Under the pieces are notes generated by a model, which made no database searches, was not told the DNA's origin, and saw only the letters and a program-made list of their open reading frames with translations. A stretch of 64,000 nucleotides of DNA from Cordilura impudica (lineage: Eukaryota; Arthropoda; Insecta; Diptera; Scathophagidae): contig OY821517.1 of the NCBI GenBank assembly GCA_963682025.1, forward strand, positions 20,832,048 to 20,896,047, in the 5' to 3' direction. Every line of letters starts with the position of its first letter. Within the stretch, counting starts at the first letter, position 1. Made by a program: the position numbers and the translations under genes. Positions 10,204-21,151 of this stretch are shown in pieces.

Positions 10204-11184
10204 TAGGGTGGCCCTTAATAAAAAAACTGTTCAAACTCTCGGTCAAACCCCCTAGAAAAATGCGAATAGCAAAAAAACTGGGAAATACAAAGTTTTGGGC
10301 CAATCAAAAAACATTTAGTCATGCCTCAACGCAATTGAAAATTTCAAGTGTGTTTATATGGGGAAAATATGACTTTTTTTCAGATTTTGCACAAATTTCG
10401 TTCTATAGTTTAACTTTTCCGACAAGTTGTTATATAATTCGGGATCAATGTTAAATTATCCTTGCAAAAAGCTATAAAACTTCAAAATCGAGTAAAACGT
10501 CGCCAGGAAATAGCAAATGCCCCAGACCACTTTTGGGCCCAAAAAACTAGGTCATGAAATTTGATGGCATTTTTTTCGACATAGAGTAATTGAATAAAAC
10601 CATAATTTCTTTTGGTCTCTATACTTGTAAGGACTCAGATATGAAGTACTTGTTTTATTATAACGTTGTTAACCTATTTTAACCGAAAATGGGAAATTTT
10701 TTTGATAAAATTTTGAAAATTCCTGTTTCAAGTTTTAAAAAATTTTCTTAAACAAAATTTTAAAAAATGGATCTGGCACCTTAACATTTTGTTAAGTACA
10801 TATTACAGATTAACTCTGCGATTTTTTGAGTAAATCCCTATTCCAGAATTTTGTTGACAATGAGTTTATTTTTGCGGATTTGGAGAAAAATAGGATTTTT
10901 GTAAAATATTCTGTAAATGTACTCTTTCTAAATTCTTTGTATCTAATATTCATCATCACTTTTCCAATTTTAAATGTTGTGTTTTATATTAATGGCCTAG
11001 GGTTTCGGAAAAAAATAATTTGACCCCATTAACCCATTTGGAATTGGGGTCACATATGTCCCCAAGCTAATAAAAGACAAATATTTTGTAACTGCTGTTG
11101 AATTTTTAAAAGCGACACTTAAAATATAATAACGAAATGTGTAGGACTTCCGCTCCTAAAATTTGGGTTAAATCCGAGGACGTG
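10204..11184 (+). repeat. family B terminal arm
   Basis: Homologous to 45371-46395, 53159-54150 and (inverted) 47265-48257. It shares TAGGGTGGCCC, GGGCCAATCAAAAAAC, CCCCAGACCACTTTTGGGCC and the CTAGGGTTTCGGAAAAAAAT segment near 10998. Homology ends about 60 bases before the pseudogene. Confidence 0.8.
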
Positions 11185-11246
11185 CATTTAATTATATCTG
11201 TGGTGGAAGCAGTCGTTCTTGAAGTACAAACTATATTATAAATAAA

Positions 11247-12627
11247 ACGTCTAGACATATTGCAAGGGAAAAAATACGAGCAGAACAGTTCAAAAATATA
11301 AAAGAACGTTTCAACAAGAACAAACTTGGTGTAATTTGTTTGCAGTGGTACGGAAAGCTGTTACCAGCTTTTACTGGGAATGAAAAATTTGACAGACTTC
11401 CAGTCATAATTTCATACGGGCTTACGGAGCAACTACTTGAATTGCCCGCACTTAAAAGAGTTTGTAAAGCTATATTTGAATGGGGACTTCAAGATCATAT
11501 AAGAGCCTTGGTGGTCGATACAACTGCCGTAAATACAGGTCGTTTTAATGGAACCTGTACGACTATTGAACACAGTCTTTAAAAGCAGCTTCTTTGGCTA
11601 ACTTTCCGTCACCACATTTTGGAAGTCGTATTAAAAAGTGCCTTTGAAATTAAGATGAGCAGAATCGAAAGCCCAAATGTAAAAATATTTTTGCAATTTA
11701 AAAATACATGGGGAAATATAAACCAACATAATTATGACTCTGGAATGGAAGATAATGATGTCAAAAAATATTTAACAGGAGATAAAGATAAAATAATTGA
11801 ATTTGTGAACAATGCGATCAAAACTAAATAGCCAAGAGATGATTACAGGGACTTTCTTGATCTAACACTAATATTTCTTGGCGAGACTCCGCCTATTCGC
11901 AATTCAGCTTTTCGTGCCCCTGGGGCTGTCCACCACGCGAGATGGATGGCAAAAGCTATATACTGCTTAAAAATATCTTTATTTCGACGTGAATTTGATT
12001 TGGCAGTAAAAGATAGATGTTGAGATGTGGTTCTCTGCCTCTTCCGCTGCTCAAGCACCATACAAAGATTTCCAGCTTTTGAAAGAACTGGATTCTTTTA
12101 AAAAAATTGATGCTGATATATCTCAAGTTGCATTACACAAAGTTAAAAACCACTTGTGGTACTTGAGTCCTGAATGTGTGGCTTTAGCATTTTTTGATAA
12201 CAGTGTTTCTTTTGAGTCAAAAAAAGAGATGGTGAAGGCATTGAGTTGTGAGGCTTTAGATGAAGATGTAAAACGCGCCTCAATTCAAAATTTAAATGTT
12301 ATGCAGGCTATCGAAGGCGGAATGGATCAGTTCATTTCTTCTGAGACAAACAATTTTTTTCTTCGCTTTAAAATCAATACAGCATTTTTGAAAAATGATC
12401 CAACTTCATGGCCTGCGGATAATAATTTTAAAACTGCTCTTCAAATTGTTAATGACATTGACGTGGTAAACGATACATCTGAACGAACGGAGAAATTGAT
12501 GCAAGACTACAACCTAATGGTCACAAAAGGCGAGGAACAAAAACAATATATATGGCAAGGAGTCAAAAACTATCAAAAACAATTTCCTATGAGCACGAAG
12601 GAGGTTTTATCACAAAAATTTTTATGA
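11247..12627 (+). pseudogene. transposase-like protein (DTTxxNTG family), broken
   Basis: One frame from about 11247 is interrupted by stops at 11580, 11829 and 12019, then shifts frame and continues from 12025 to 12627, giving about 450 residues. Motifs in order: WYGKLLPAFTG, VVDTTAVNTGRFNGTC, LTFRHHILEVVLKSAFE, PRDDYRDFLDLTLIFLG, FRAPGAVHHARWMAKAIY, NHLWYLSPECVALAFFD. From memory these define a large unnamed family in arthropods, cnidarians and sponges. The DTT..NTG aspartate, the R-H-H that replaces an expected C-x-H, and the ARWM motif recall hAT-type RNase H transposases, but that is inference. The N-terminal DNA-binding part is not visible. It sits just inside the family B arm, making it the probable mobilising enzyme of that family. 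With three stops and a frameshift it is dead. Confidence 0.65.
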
Positions 12628-13011
12628 TTACACCATTTTATAAAACAAATACCAGGCAAAGAATGCGGAGATATTTGAAAATTTCGCTGTTATTTTTTAA
12701 TATGGTTTTTTCTGGTTTAAATATTAATGTTAAAGAAAACTTATACAGAGCAACATTATTTATCAGATATAGCCCTAGAATACTTGTGAATAAGGGTCTT
12801 CCCTAAAATAAATATTACTGAAGTTATAAACAATTAAAGTGGACCATAGTGAGAAAAATAGCATTTTTAGCAAATTTGTGGGCTCAAGGCACGCCCAATA
12901 ATTATGCAAACGATCTAAAATTTTATATATATTTTTTTTCTAATTTGGAATCAACCTAAGGGGTTTCCCAAGTGAAAATACGAAAAAAAAATTTCCATAT
13001 AACTTGCGGTC

Positions 13012-13405
13012 ACACTAATATACATACATACAAAATATGAGACAAATCTGTGCAAGAATTTTGTTTTTTGATAGATTTAAGCAGCTTTATATGGGTGCTA
13101 TGACTGATAAATCTTCTACAAGGTTTACTTTCGGACTACCGATTAATGGATATAATAAAAACAAACAAGCCCAATTTGGCCCACATCTATACGGTAATAT
13201 AAATGGGGACTAGGTCTAATCATGCACCGATTCTTACCAATTCCAATAGCGTTCGTCCTATGGTTTTTATAAATTATTTGATCGAAATATATTATTTGCG
13301 ACTTGTAGTTTGATTCAAAGTTTTCTCGGATATGTAGACTGGCAGACAGACGGACATCTGCACAAAGTCATTACTTTCTGACCACAAGGTGTTATAGGGT
13401 ATAAA
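13012..13405 (+). repeat. mini-me/DINE-like element, right part
   Basis: Continues the copy begun at 10107-10203. It has the TTTTGTTTTTTGATAGATTTAAG segment, a short GACGGAC block and a TTATAGGGTATAAAA end at 13392-13406. Together the halves date the family B insertion after this repeat. Confidence 0.75.
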
Positions 13406-13463
13406 AAGAATTACAAAATTTGTTAGGAATGACTTCGTTAACAAAACGTCAACTGCTACGCCG

Positions 13464-15046
13464 CTTCTTTTTTTATATTAACCAACACTCAGGGGATGCC
13501 CCCTAAAAATGCAATGCATTGTGTTGATTTCAGGAAAATAGGTTGTGGAGAGGAGGAAAGAGGGAGTAGTGTTTGTGGATATTTGATTTAAATTTTATTA
13601 GATTATAACTGTCAGGAAAGACCTCTGCGGGGAGTTTATTCCACATACGGCTAGTTCGATTGATAAATGAGTTCTCTCTGTAATGCGTTGTGCGGTCAAC
13701 TGGACAATAGACTACAAACGGATGTGATCTACTAGAGAAGCGGGTAGAGCGAACCGGACCTCGGGCACTTGGAATAAGTTCGCTAATCTCAGAAGAACAT
13801 TTCCCATGGTAATATCTATAGAACAGTGTTCTATATTGGAGTTGGATAACCTACTGTGATTGATGAGCGCCAACGCCCTCCTTTTTACACGGTCGAGTAG
13901 CTCCAAAATTGACTCTGAAGCTCCTGCCCATATATGGGAGTTGTATTCTATTGTCGGTCGGATGTAAGTGGTATAGATTTTAAGGAGATCAGAAGGAGTG
14001 AAGTAATTTTTACACCGTTTTAGAAAACCAAGACACTTAAATGCTTCTTTCGACACTTGAAAAACATGCTCGTTCCAAGGAACATCACATTGAATTCTCA
14101 TGCCTAGAGCATCAAAAGTATCCGATTCCTCAATACCTATACCACCCATAATACAGATGACATTGTTGATTCCATGGCCCTATGGGGCAACATACAACAT
14201 TGAGTCTTCAGCGCATTAAAATCAACACTATTCGCTTTACCCCACTCGGAGATTGTTAACAGGTCTTGATTGAGTGTGTCATTCATTGTCTGCTTTATGC
14301 CCCCAACCTCCAAGAGGCTTGGCCTACAATTAAAGGAAAATAAGTGACAAATGCTGCTGTCATCTGCGAAAAAGTAAATAGAATTAAAAGTTTGACCAAG
14401 AAGGTCGTTCAGAACGATAAGGAAAAGATAATGAGAAAGAACGGAGCCTTGGGGTACCCCTGAATTAAGCTGAAACTCATTAGATGAGACCCCATCCATT
14501 ACATCACGTATTGTTCGGTCTCTGAGAAAACTCGATATAAATCGAGAGAAGTCAGTACCGACCCCAAATGCAATAAGGTTTGATATCAATGCACCGTGCC
14601 ACATACGATCGAATGTCTTGGAAATATCTAGAGCAACCACTTCGCTTTCATCAAAATTGCGAATGGATCGACTCCAGCGCCCAGAAAGTAGAGCTAACAG
14701 GTCTCCCGTGGAACGATTTCTACGGAAGCCATACTGTCGATCTGTAAGAAGTGAGTTGGCCTCTATCTAGTTCACAAGATGGAAATTGATCATGCTCTCC
14801 ATCACCTTTAAGAGCGCGGAGCAGACTGCAATTGGACGGTAATTTTCAGGGTTATTGGCCTCACCATTTTTTTAGGAATTGGTTGGACATTAGCAACTTT
14901 CTAGCAAGAGGGAAAGACTCCCGCACGGTACGAAAGGTTGAAAAGCTTGGCCAATGGACTGGCTAGCGTCGAAGAGCACTGCTTCAGCACCAGTGCTGGT
15001 ATACCGTCCGGTGCTGGAAAGCATTTAGTACTCTATGACATAATGG
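13464..15046 (-). pseudogene. non-LTR retrotransposon (Jockey-like), 5'-truncated
   Basis: Minus-strand reverse transcriptase with frameshifts. The order from the 5' side is PDGIPALVLKQC, ENYRPIAVCS, RQYGFRRNRSTGDLL, ALDISKTFDRMWHG, SGVPQGSVLS and FADDSS, the YADD-type catalytic motif with F for Y. After a frameshift near 14140 come WNEHVFQVSKEAFKCLGFL and TTYIRPTIEYNSHIWAG. A C-terminal tail LPAEVFPDSYNL precedes a short 3' UTR ending near 13464. The same LINE recurs at 19900, 40962 and 43604. Clade assignment to the Jockey superfamily is tentative. Its 5' end abuts the Helitron start at 15054. Confidence 0.8.
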
Positions 15047-15481
15047 ACTTGTATTTATAATATTAATAGGCAATGCGATTTCTTGTGATATCTTCTACAC
15101 CTTCAGTTACCAACCGATTTTTACAAAAAATGTACCATTTGAAAGCAATTATCTGAAGATGTGTACCGTCTTTACAAATGTATACCATCTGGTACATTAT
15201 TTTGGAGTAATAATCATTTAAAGTTGCTACTAACACATACATAATATATATTTAAACTATGCAATGCTGTGTCTCTGTTTATTAAAGTTGTTAATTTGAT
15301 GAATAGTGAATTGGCTTAAATTGATTAGAATTCCTTTAGCCTCTGATGAAATTATTTAGTAGCGAACCTATCTATATATCTTCTGTGTGATCAACAAATA
15401 TTTATAATAAAATATAATAAATTTTATTAAAAAAATTACAATTTAATGAATTTTGTTCAAATATTCATAAATTTTATATAT

Positions 15482-15844
15482 CTTATAAATAAAATTCTTC
15501 TGTCGCGGTGTTTGTGGTAAAATTCCGCCGAAACGGCTGGACCGATTCTCACGAAATTTTGTGCGCATATTGGATAGATCTGAGAGTCGGACAACGTCAA
15601 TTTTTTTTTGATAGGGCCACTGGGGGGGGGTACCCCCCATACAAATTGAACTTTTAAAATCTGATATCTGGAGTACTATGATAGCCATAAGTGCCACGCC
15701 CACTTGAGATATCAAAAAAAAAAATACCTGTTGTCCGTTTCTGAGACCTACCCAATATCCACAAAAAATTTCATTAGAATCGGTCGAGCCGTTTCGGAGG
15801 AGTTCAATTACAGAGACCGCGACACGAGAATTTTTATATATAAG
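15482..15844. repeat. foldback element with ~140-bp arms
   Basis: The left arm (15482 to about 15625) and right arm (about 15703-15844) are inverted copies. They share CTTATA..TAAAATTCT, TGTCGCGGT, CCGAAACGGCT, GACCGATTCT, ATATTGG and GGACAAC. A central loop of about 80 bp contains a GGGGGGGGG run. It lies within the Helitron. Confidence 0.75.
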
Positions 15845-15892
15845 AAGTTAAACTCCTTTTTTTTGTTTTTTTTTTATTTTTTTATTTTTTTA

Positions 15893-16115
15893 TTTAGTGC
15901 GATTTGACTGCAATTCAGAATGTATGTATGTTTTATCATAGGAAATTTTTGTATGTATAAATGGACCCGATAGGTGGCGCTGGAGTAAAGTCATTTCGAA
16001 TATTCTTATTTACGGTGCGATTTTACTGAAATTAAGAATGTATATATATGTATGTTAGATGATGTCAAAAATTTTTTTGTTGGACTTGGTAGATGGCGCT
16101 GGCGTTCGAAAAATA
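15893..16115 (+). repeat. two diverged ~115-bp tandem units
   Basis: GTGCGATTTGACTGCAATTC.. is followed by GTGCGATTTTACTGAAATTA.., each unit ending in a TAGGTGGCGCTGG or TAGATGGCGCTGG box (15971 and 16089). The duplication lies between the foldback and the helicase remnant. Confidence 0.6.
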
Positions 16116-17114
16116 ATGAGTTGCCAAATTTATTTAAATTTTATAACTTCCAAGATTCACAAACGTTTTTATATACAAATATTCTAACCAAAAAGGAAGG
16201 AAAAATTGCATTAGCTATTGCTTTATTCGGAATAGCCGCAACATTATTGCATGGTGGTCGCACAGCTCATTCAACACTCAAATCACCGTTAAATGTACAA
16301 ACGAATGAGAATGCCATATATAATATAAAAAAAACATTCCGGTATGGCAAAAGTTCTGCAAAAATGCAATATTATTATTTGGGATGAATATAACATGGCT
16401 TCCTTGGAAGCACTACATAGAACTTTAAAAGATTTGAACGGCAATGAAAGACTTTTTGGTGGAGCTCTCATTTTAATATCCATGATCTCACGGCTGACCA
16501 GTTTTCAAAACAACTACTTGATTAAGTGGAAGAACTATTTAAGATGCAAAAAATTTCGATGTCGATAAAATTAATGTTATTATTCAGCACATGATTGATT
16601 CCGAAAGTGTTATTTCAAATCTATGGATAGTGTTGTTGAAGAAAATGAAGCAGTCAATTATCCAACAGAATTTTTGAATTCACTTGATGTGCCCGATCTA
16701 CTTCACCATTTATTAAAATTAAAAGTTGGTTCTCCAATAATTTTGCTACGTAACCTCAACGCTTCGAGACTATGTAATGGAACCAGGTTAATTGTTGAGA
16801 GAATAATACCCAATGTTATTAAGGCCACAATTCTCAAAGGCAAATTTAAAGGAAAACATGTCTTGCTGCCAAGAATTCCTATGATTCCTACCGACACACC
16901 GATAACATTCAAAAGATTGCATTTTCCCAATAGATTGGGCTTTACCATGACCATTAATAAATCTCAAGGACAATCATTGCAAATATGTGGTTTGGACCTC
17001 GAAAACAGTTGTTTTTCCCCTGTCGGAAAGCCAGCAAATTTATTAATTTACTGCCAGAATAAGGAAACTAAAAAAATGAATGAAAAACTAAAATTTCCTA
17101 AATTAATATCCTAA
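16052..17114 (+). pseudogene. Helitron Pif1-like helicase, fragmentary
   Basis: Three pieces in two frames. Piece one (16052-16387; homologous part from about 16184) has KIALAIALFGIAATLLHGGRTAHS, written here only to show the GIAATLL..GRTAHS motif. Piece two (16344-16568) has CNIIIWDEYNMA, the Walker B DE, then RTLKDLNG and FGGALIL. Piece three (16623-17114) has PIILLRNLNASRLCNGTRL, FPNRLGFTMTINKSQGQS and GKPANLLIY. These are the ordered motifs of Helitron-encoded Pif1 helicases. Missing parts are the Walker A GxxGxGKT segment, the region between pieces two and three, and the HGQLYVACSR stretch that normally precedes GKPAN. The gene is inactive. Confidence 0.85.
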
Positions 17115-17136
17115 GGGTTTTCTCCCATTATCTAGT

Positions 17137-17734
17137 ATAAGCTACACAGCATTTCATATCAAAACGTATATTTAATACTTTTATAAACACTTCACCTCTG
17201 GTAACTTCAATATGATGATGCTGACATCCCACAAGGCTCCGTCTTAGGAAAATAACTGCAATTACAGTTAAAAATTACCACAACTTTAAACCACTTGAAT
17301 GATGTACATGTGGATGCTACAATCATTTTCTGAGTAGACGTTTTTCTGGATGGCTTGTGGATAAAACCAACCGCCTAATTGAATAGTAATTTTATTATAA
17401 AAATAACTGGCATATAAATGTAATCTTAAACAAAAAACATTAGCTGCATATAAAATAATATAGACAAAATATTTAACTACCTAAATCTTATAATTTTGCT
17501 TCTATCTTGATTTACCAAATTAATTGACTTTATAAAAATCATTCATCATATATATTTTGCCAACTAGCAAGCATAAATTTCCAATAACTGTCAGTCGCAC
17601 ATAAAAAATGATTTCTTACCTATAAAATTTATTCATCCAAGAGTATAGTTATAGTTAGTTAGTGTTATAGTGTGTATAGTTAGTGAAATATACCAAAGTG
17701 CCTTGGTAAGGTATTACTTTGTATGATATTACTT
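17137..17734. other. no gene seen; simple TAGT-rich sequence near the gap
   Basis: AT-rich. Repeated TATAGTTAGT motifs lie at about 17645-17690, next to the assembly gap. Confidence 0.4.
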
Positions 17735-17934
17735 NNNNNNNNNNNNNNNNNNNNNNNNNNNNNNNNNNNNNNNNNNNNNNNNNNNNNNNNNNNNNNNNNN
17801 NNNNNNNNNNNNNNNNNNNNNNNNNNNNNNNNNNNNNNNNNNNNNNNNNNNNNNNNNNNNNNNNNNNNNNNNNNNNNNNNNNNNNNNNNNNNNNNNNNNN
17901 NNNNNNNNNNNNNNNNNNNNNNNNNNNNNNNNNN
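17735..17934. other. assembly gap (200 N)
   Basis: Exactly 200 undetermined bases, so probably a fixed-size or estimated scaffold gap. Similar ATTACTT and TACTTG sequence on the two sides suggests a repeat that was not resolved. Confidence 0.98.
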
Positions 17935-18281
17935 TACTTGACAAGTTAGTACCAGCTTAAATCATTAAAATTTAACTGGTAACGATTGGCTTAAAAGATT
18001 TTTGAAATTATAATGCTCAAGGTTAAACGATTAATGAAGGTGTTCTTAAGATGTTAACCTTAAGACGATAAACATAAATTTAAATGTAATTTTTAAGGAA
18101 GTATTCTCCTGGAGGGATTCAAACTTCAGTATTCCATTTTTTATCACCTAGTTGCAACTCGACCAGATATAATTACATAAAAAATAATTACTTAGAATTA
18201 TTTTTATATTAGCCGAATAACAGTTTATGTTCCGAAATTGACTGAGAATCGCTATTAAGTTATCGCTTTTTGCTTTTGAAA
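17935..18281. other. AT-rich DNA, no gene seen
   Basis: Contains TTAAGA-type repeats near 18040-18075. No coding signal or recognised repeat family was seen. Confidence 0.4.
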
Positions 18282-18650
18282 TCTATTGTATTAATAGGAT
18301 AGGTGATTTCTTGTGACCGATGTCTTGTTCTTCCGTATTATACCGATGTTGACCAAACATATTTTATATGAGAGGTATTTCTATTTAGCCGTTTTGCAGA
18401 TATACAGATTTTAAATTTTTTTCCTTTCGTTTAAGTTAATTCCATTTAAAATTGCTACTTACACATACATAAAATTATACAATGCAATGTGTGTGTTTGT
18501 TAAATTTGTTAATGTGTTTCTAATAAAAATGAGTTTGTTTTTTGTGTTGATTTGCTATAATTGATTAGCATACCTTAAGGGTCTTTGTTTAATGAAAAAA
18601 TAAAATTTCCTAGAATTTGCACTCGAATTTCCAGGGCTGGAATCTGCTTG
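18282..18650 (+). repeat. Helitron derivative, full length
   Basis: Begins TCTATTGTATTAATAGG after an A at 18281 and ends in CTGCTTG at 18650 followed by T. It has the family's ACATACATAAAATTATACAATGC core and the ACTCGAATTTCCAGGGC 3' region. The terminal CTAG has mutated to CTTG. Confidence 0.8.
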
Positions 18651-18723
18651 TTAATTTAAATAGCTTTGTGTGTTTCATTTAAAATCTTTGTGTTAGATTT
18701 TTCTTTTTAACATAGACATTATA

Positions 18724-18799
18724 CAGTGGAATTTCGATCTAACGAGAGTTGACTGCCTTACTGTTCGTTAAGATCGAATTCGTTAAATAGAGAACACTG
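18724..18799 (+). repeat. 76-bp pogo-like MITE
   Basis: CAGTG at 18724 and CACTG at 18799 are flanked by TA on both sides (18722-18723, 18800-18801). TTCGATCTAACGA near the left end is mirrored by TCGTTAAGATCGAA further in. The TA duplication, CAGTG ends and TCGATAACGA-type repeats recall pogo/Tigger-derived miniature elements. Confidence 0.55.
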
Positions 18800-18801
18800 T
18801 A

Positions 18802-19490
18802 TTAGTTGCACATAAATTCATACACTTTTTTATTTGTTCTTTTTTTACAGATGAAAATAACGGGACAAATGATAACACACAAACATTAATTTATAGATAC
18901 ATACAAAACAAAACAAGTTTTTTTCGTTTTTATTACATTTTATTATTTTACAATTTATAATTTTTATTTCCATTATTTTGAATTTGAAATAATATAAAAA
19001 TTTTATAGTGCGTTAGCTGTTACTTGAACCACAAAACATATTACTAAAAGGCCGGAACACTACCCACGAGCCTACACCGCACTTGTTGTTTGGTAGCATG
19101 TTTTAAGTTGTTAAGTAATATGTATAAAATCTGTAAACTATTTAATATTATGATGATTTATAAATTTTACAAAATTCTTATTTTAATTTTTCCTCAAACA
19201 CATTAGTTTGTTTCATCTGCAATGATATAAACTTTTATATCTTTATAAATTATGAATTTCTTTTACAATTTAAATAAATTTCAATTATCTTAACATTTTT
19301 CTCGTAAATTGGGAACAAAAACCATTGAAAGTATATAAAAGGGAAAGACTTGGTCTCAGCCAATCATTGAAAATATATAAAATAGAGAGATCTGGTCTCA
19401 TCAACACGGATTTCGGATCCAATTTTCAGCAACATGTCTATAGCCATCTTTTCCCTCTAGCATTTTCAGTTTTTATGCGACCAAATTGAG
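18802..19490. other. AT-rich DNA; short tandem duplication
   Basis: No gene seen. A ~48-bp diverged duplication around GGTCTCA..TCATTGAAA lies at about 19322-19405. Confidence 0.4.
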
Positions 19491-19804
19491 GTTTGCACAT
19501 TCTCTCTTACATATGGTCCTTGGTAATTTGTATAGGAACTAGGTATCAACATGTACCGGATCTTAGCAATTTCAATAGCATTGATCCTATGTTTCATTAA
19601 AATATATACATATTTGCGATTTGTAGTTTAATTTAAAGATCTACATTGATACACCGACCGCCAGACGCACAGATGGACTAACGGAAGGCATTCGCTAAAT
19701 TGACTAAGAAATCGATAGGTTTAATAAAAGATGGGTTTTAGTCAATATTTTTGGTAGTTACAAACATCACTACAAAGTCTTTATACCCTGACCACATAGC
19801 GGTA
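19491..19804 (+). repeat. mini-me/DINE-like element, 3' part
   Basis: Matches the family from its TTGTATAGGAACTAGG segment to ACCACATAGCGGTATA. The next Helitron derivative begins right at its end. Confidence 0.7.
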
Positions 19805-19899
19805 TATATAATATTAATAGGCAAGGCGATTTCTTGTTACCGATGCTAGTGTGTCAGTTTCAATCCTATTTTGACCAAACATCATTTCACATGAAGGAA

Positions 19900-20391
19900 A
19901 GAGCTTCAAGTTCTATTGTTGAGCTCCTGGACCGTGTGCAAAGGAGGGCGTTGATGCCCATCTATGACAGTAGGTTATCCAATTCTACTGACTCAATGGA
20001 ACATCGTCGGAATGTGGGTTGTGTATCACTGTTCTATAGATACTACTATGGGAAATGTTCTTCTAAGATTAGCGAACTTATTCAAAGTGCCCGAGTTTCG
20101 GTTCGCTCTACCCGCTTCTGTAGTAGATCACATCCGTTTGTAGTTTATTGTCCAGTTGACCGCACAACTCATTACAGGGAGAATTCGTTTATCAGTCAAA
20201 CTAGCCGTATGTGGAATAAACTCCCCGCAGAGGTCTTTCCTGACAGTTATAATCTAATAAAATTTAAGTCAAATATCCGCAAACACTACTCCCTCTTTCC
20301 TCCTTCCCATAACCTATTTTCCTGAGATCAACACAATGCACTGCATCTGTAGAAGGCTTCCCCTGAGTGTTGGTTAATAAATAAAAAAAAG
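19900..20391 (+). pseudogene. LINE 3' end, 5'-truncated
   Basis: Encodes the C-terminus of the same LINE as 13464-15046: SSSIVELLDRVQRRALMPI, then SVRSTRFCSRSHPF, CPVDRTTHYREN and WNKLPAEVFPDSYNLIKFK, with a stop at 20323. The 3' UTR ends GAGTGTTGGTTAATAAATAAAAAAAA. The 5' truncation and A-rich tail are as expected for a retrotransposed copy. It inserted into a Helitron derivative. Confidence 0.85.
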
Positions 20392-20401
20392 ATGTTTCTG
20401 T

Positions 20402-20799
20402 TACTGCTTTTGGGCTATGATGGTCAGCTTATAAGTTTTAAATAAAATAAATTAAAACAAAATTTATTTCATCTCTACTCTACGTTTCTGTGATATTAGT
20501 CGTGAAGTTTAAAACTGTGATTTTTTTATATTTATTTTGATTATTTATATTTATTTATTTATTTAATTTTATTAAATTTGTGTCGTGATGTCCAGTTTTT
20601 TATCTTTAAATATATTAAATAATAATAACCTGACAATATAAGTTTGGATTAATCAAATTAATAATAAAACAAATTTTTATACACTCCTGATGAAGTTGAA
20701 AAACTGTCAACGGAACGTAGAGTGGAGATGAAATAAACTTTGTTTTAATTTATTTTATTTAAAACTTATAAGCTGACCATCATAGCCCAAAAGAAGTAA
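20402..20799. repeat. hairpin element with ~88-bp arms
   Basis: Arms at 20402-20489 and about 20712-20799 are near-perfect inverted copies that include TTTGGGCTATGATGGTCAGC and its complement. A ~220-bp AT-rich loop separates them. It lies directly behind the LINE tail. Confidence 0.8.
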
Positions 20800-21151
20800 A
20801 ATAAACTCAAAATAACTGGTCATAAAACAATTTAATAAAAAGGTGTTTATTTTGAGCTGTCACCAGATTTACAGATTTTTAAATTTTTACAGTTTTTTGG
20901 ATTTACATTCATTTAAAGTTGCTACTAACACATACATAAAATTAACCAATGCTATGTGTATGTTTATTAAATTTGTTAATGTGTTGGTAATAATAATAGA
21001 CTTGAATATACACCAATAAATAATACTATTGAAAAATTATTGAATTTTGAATTGGATAAAATTGATTAGAATATTTTTAGGGTCTTTATTTAGTGAAAAT
21101 ATAAAATTTCCTAGAATTTGCACTCGAATTTCGAGGGCTGGAATCTGCCAG

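Larger units (their letters stand above)
10204..12805 (+). mobile_element. family B transposon, coding copy
   Basis: The left end reads TAGGGTGGCCCTTAATA at 10204-10220, identical to the ends of the foldbacks at 45371 and 53159. The first ~980 bp match those foldbacks' arms, then the sequence switches to a transposase-like pseudogene (11247-12627). The best right end is GGGTCTTCCCTA at 12794-12805, an imperfect complement of the left terminus. An alternative is CGGTCACACTA at 13007-13017, immediately before the interrupted mini-me copy resumes. No matching target duplication is visible here, unlike the foldbacks, so the right boundary is uncertain and may be rearranged. Confidence 0.6.
15054..17136 (+). 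mobile_element. decayed Helitron with helicase remnants
   Basis: Begins with TTTATAATATTAATAGGC at 15054, the 5' end of the short Helitron family. About 430 bp of 5' sequence is shared with the derivative at 52590. It then holds a foldback insertion (15482-15844), a tandem duplication (15893-16115) and Pif1-like helicase pieces (16052-17114). A CTAG+T occurs at 17132-17136, but no clear preceding hairpin is seen, so the true 3' end is uncertain. No Rep (HUH) domain was found, so the replication-initiator part is deleted. Confidence 0.65.
19805..21151 (+). repeat. Helitron derivative split by a LINE and a hairpin element
   Basis: The 5' part (19805 to about 19898, TAATATTAATAGGCAAGGCGATTTCTTG) and the 3' part (about 20845-21151, TTTATTTTGAGCTGTCACCAGATTTACAG to the hairpin and CCAG end) together make one copy. 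About 945 bp of other repeats separate them. Confidence 0.75.

Noticed and set aside
10260..10454. Recurrent frame starting MRIAKKLxNTKFWANQKTF, also at 48037, 53146 and 55030
   Set aside because: It occurs in the non-coding arms of family B elements in both orientations. Its apparent conservation follows from DNA conservation of the arm, and its end differs between copies through indels.
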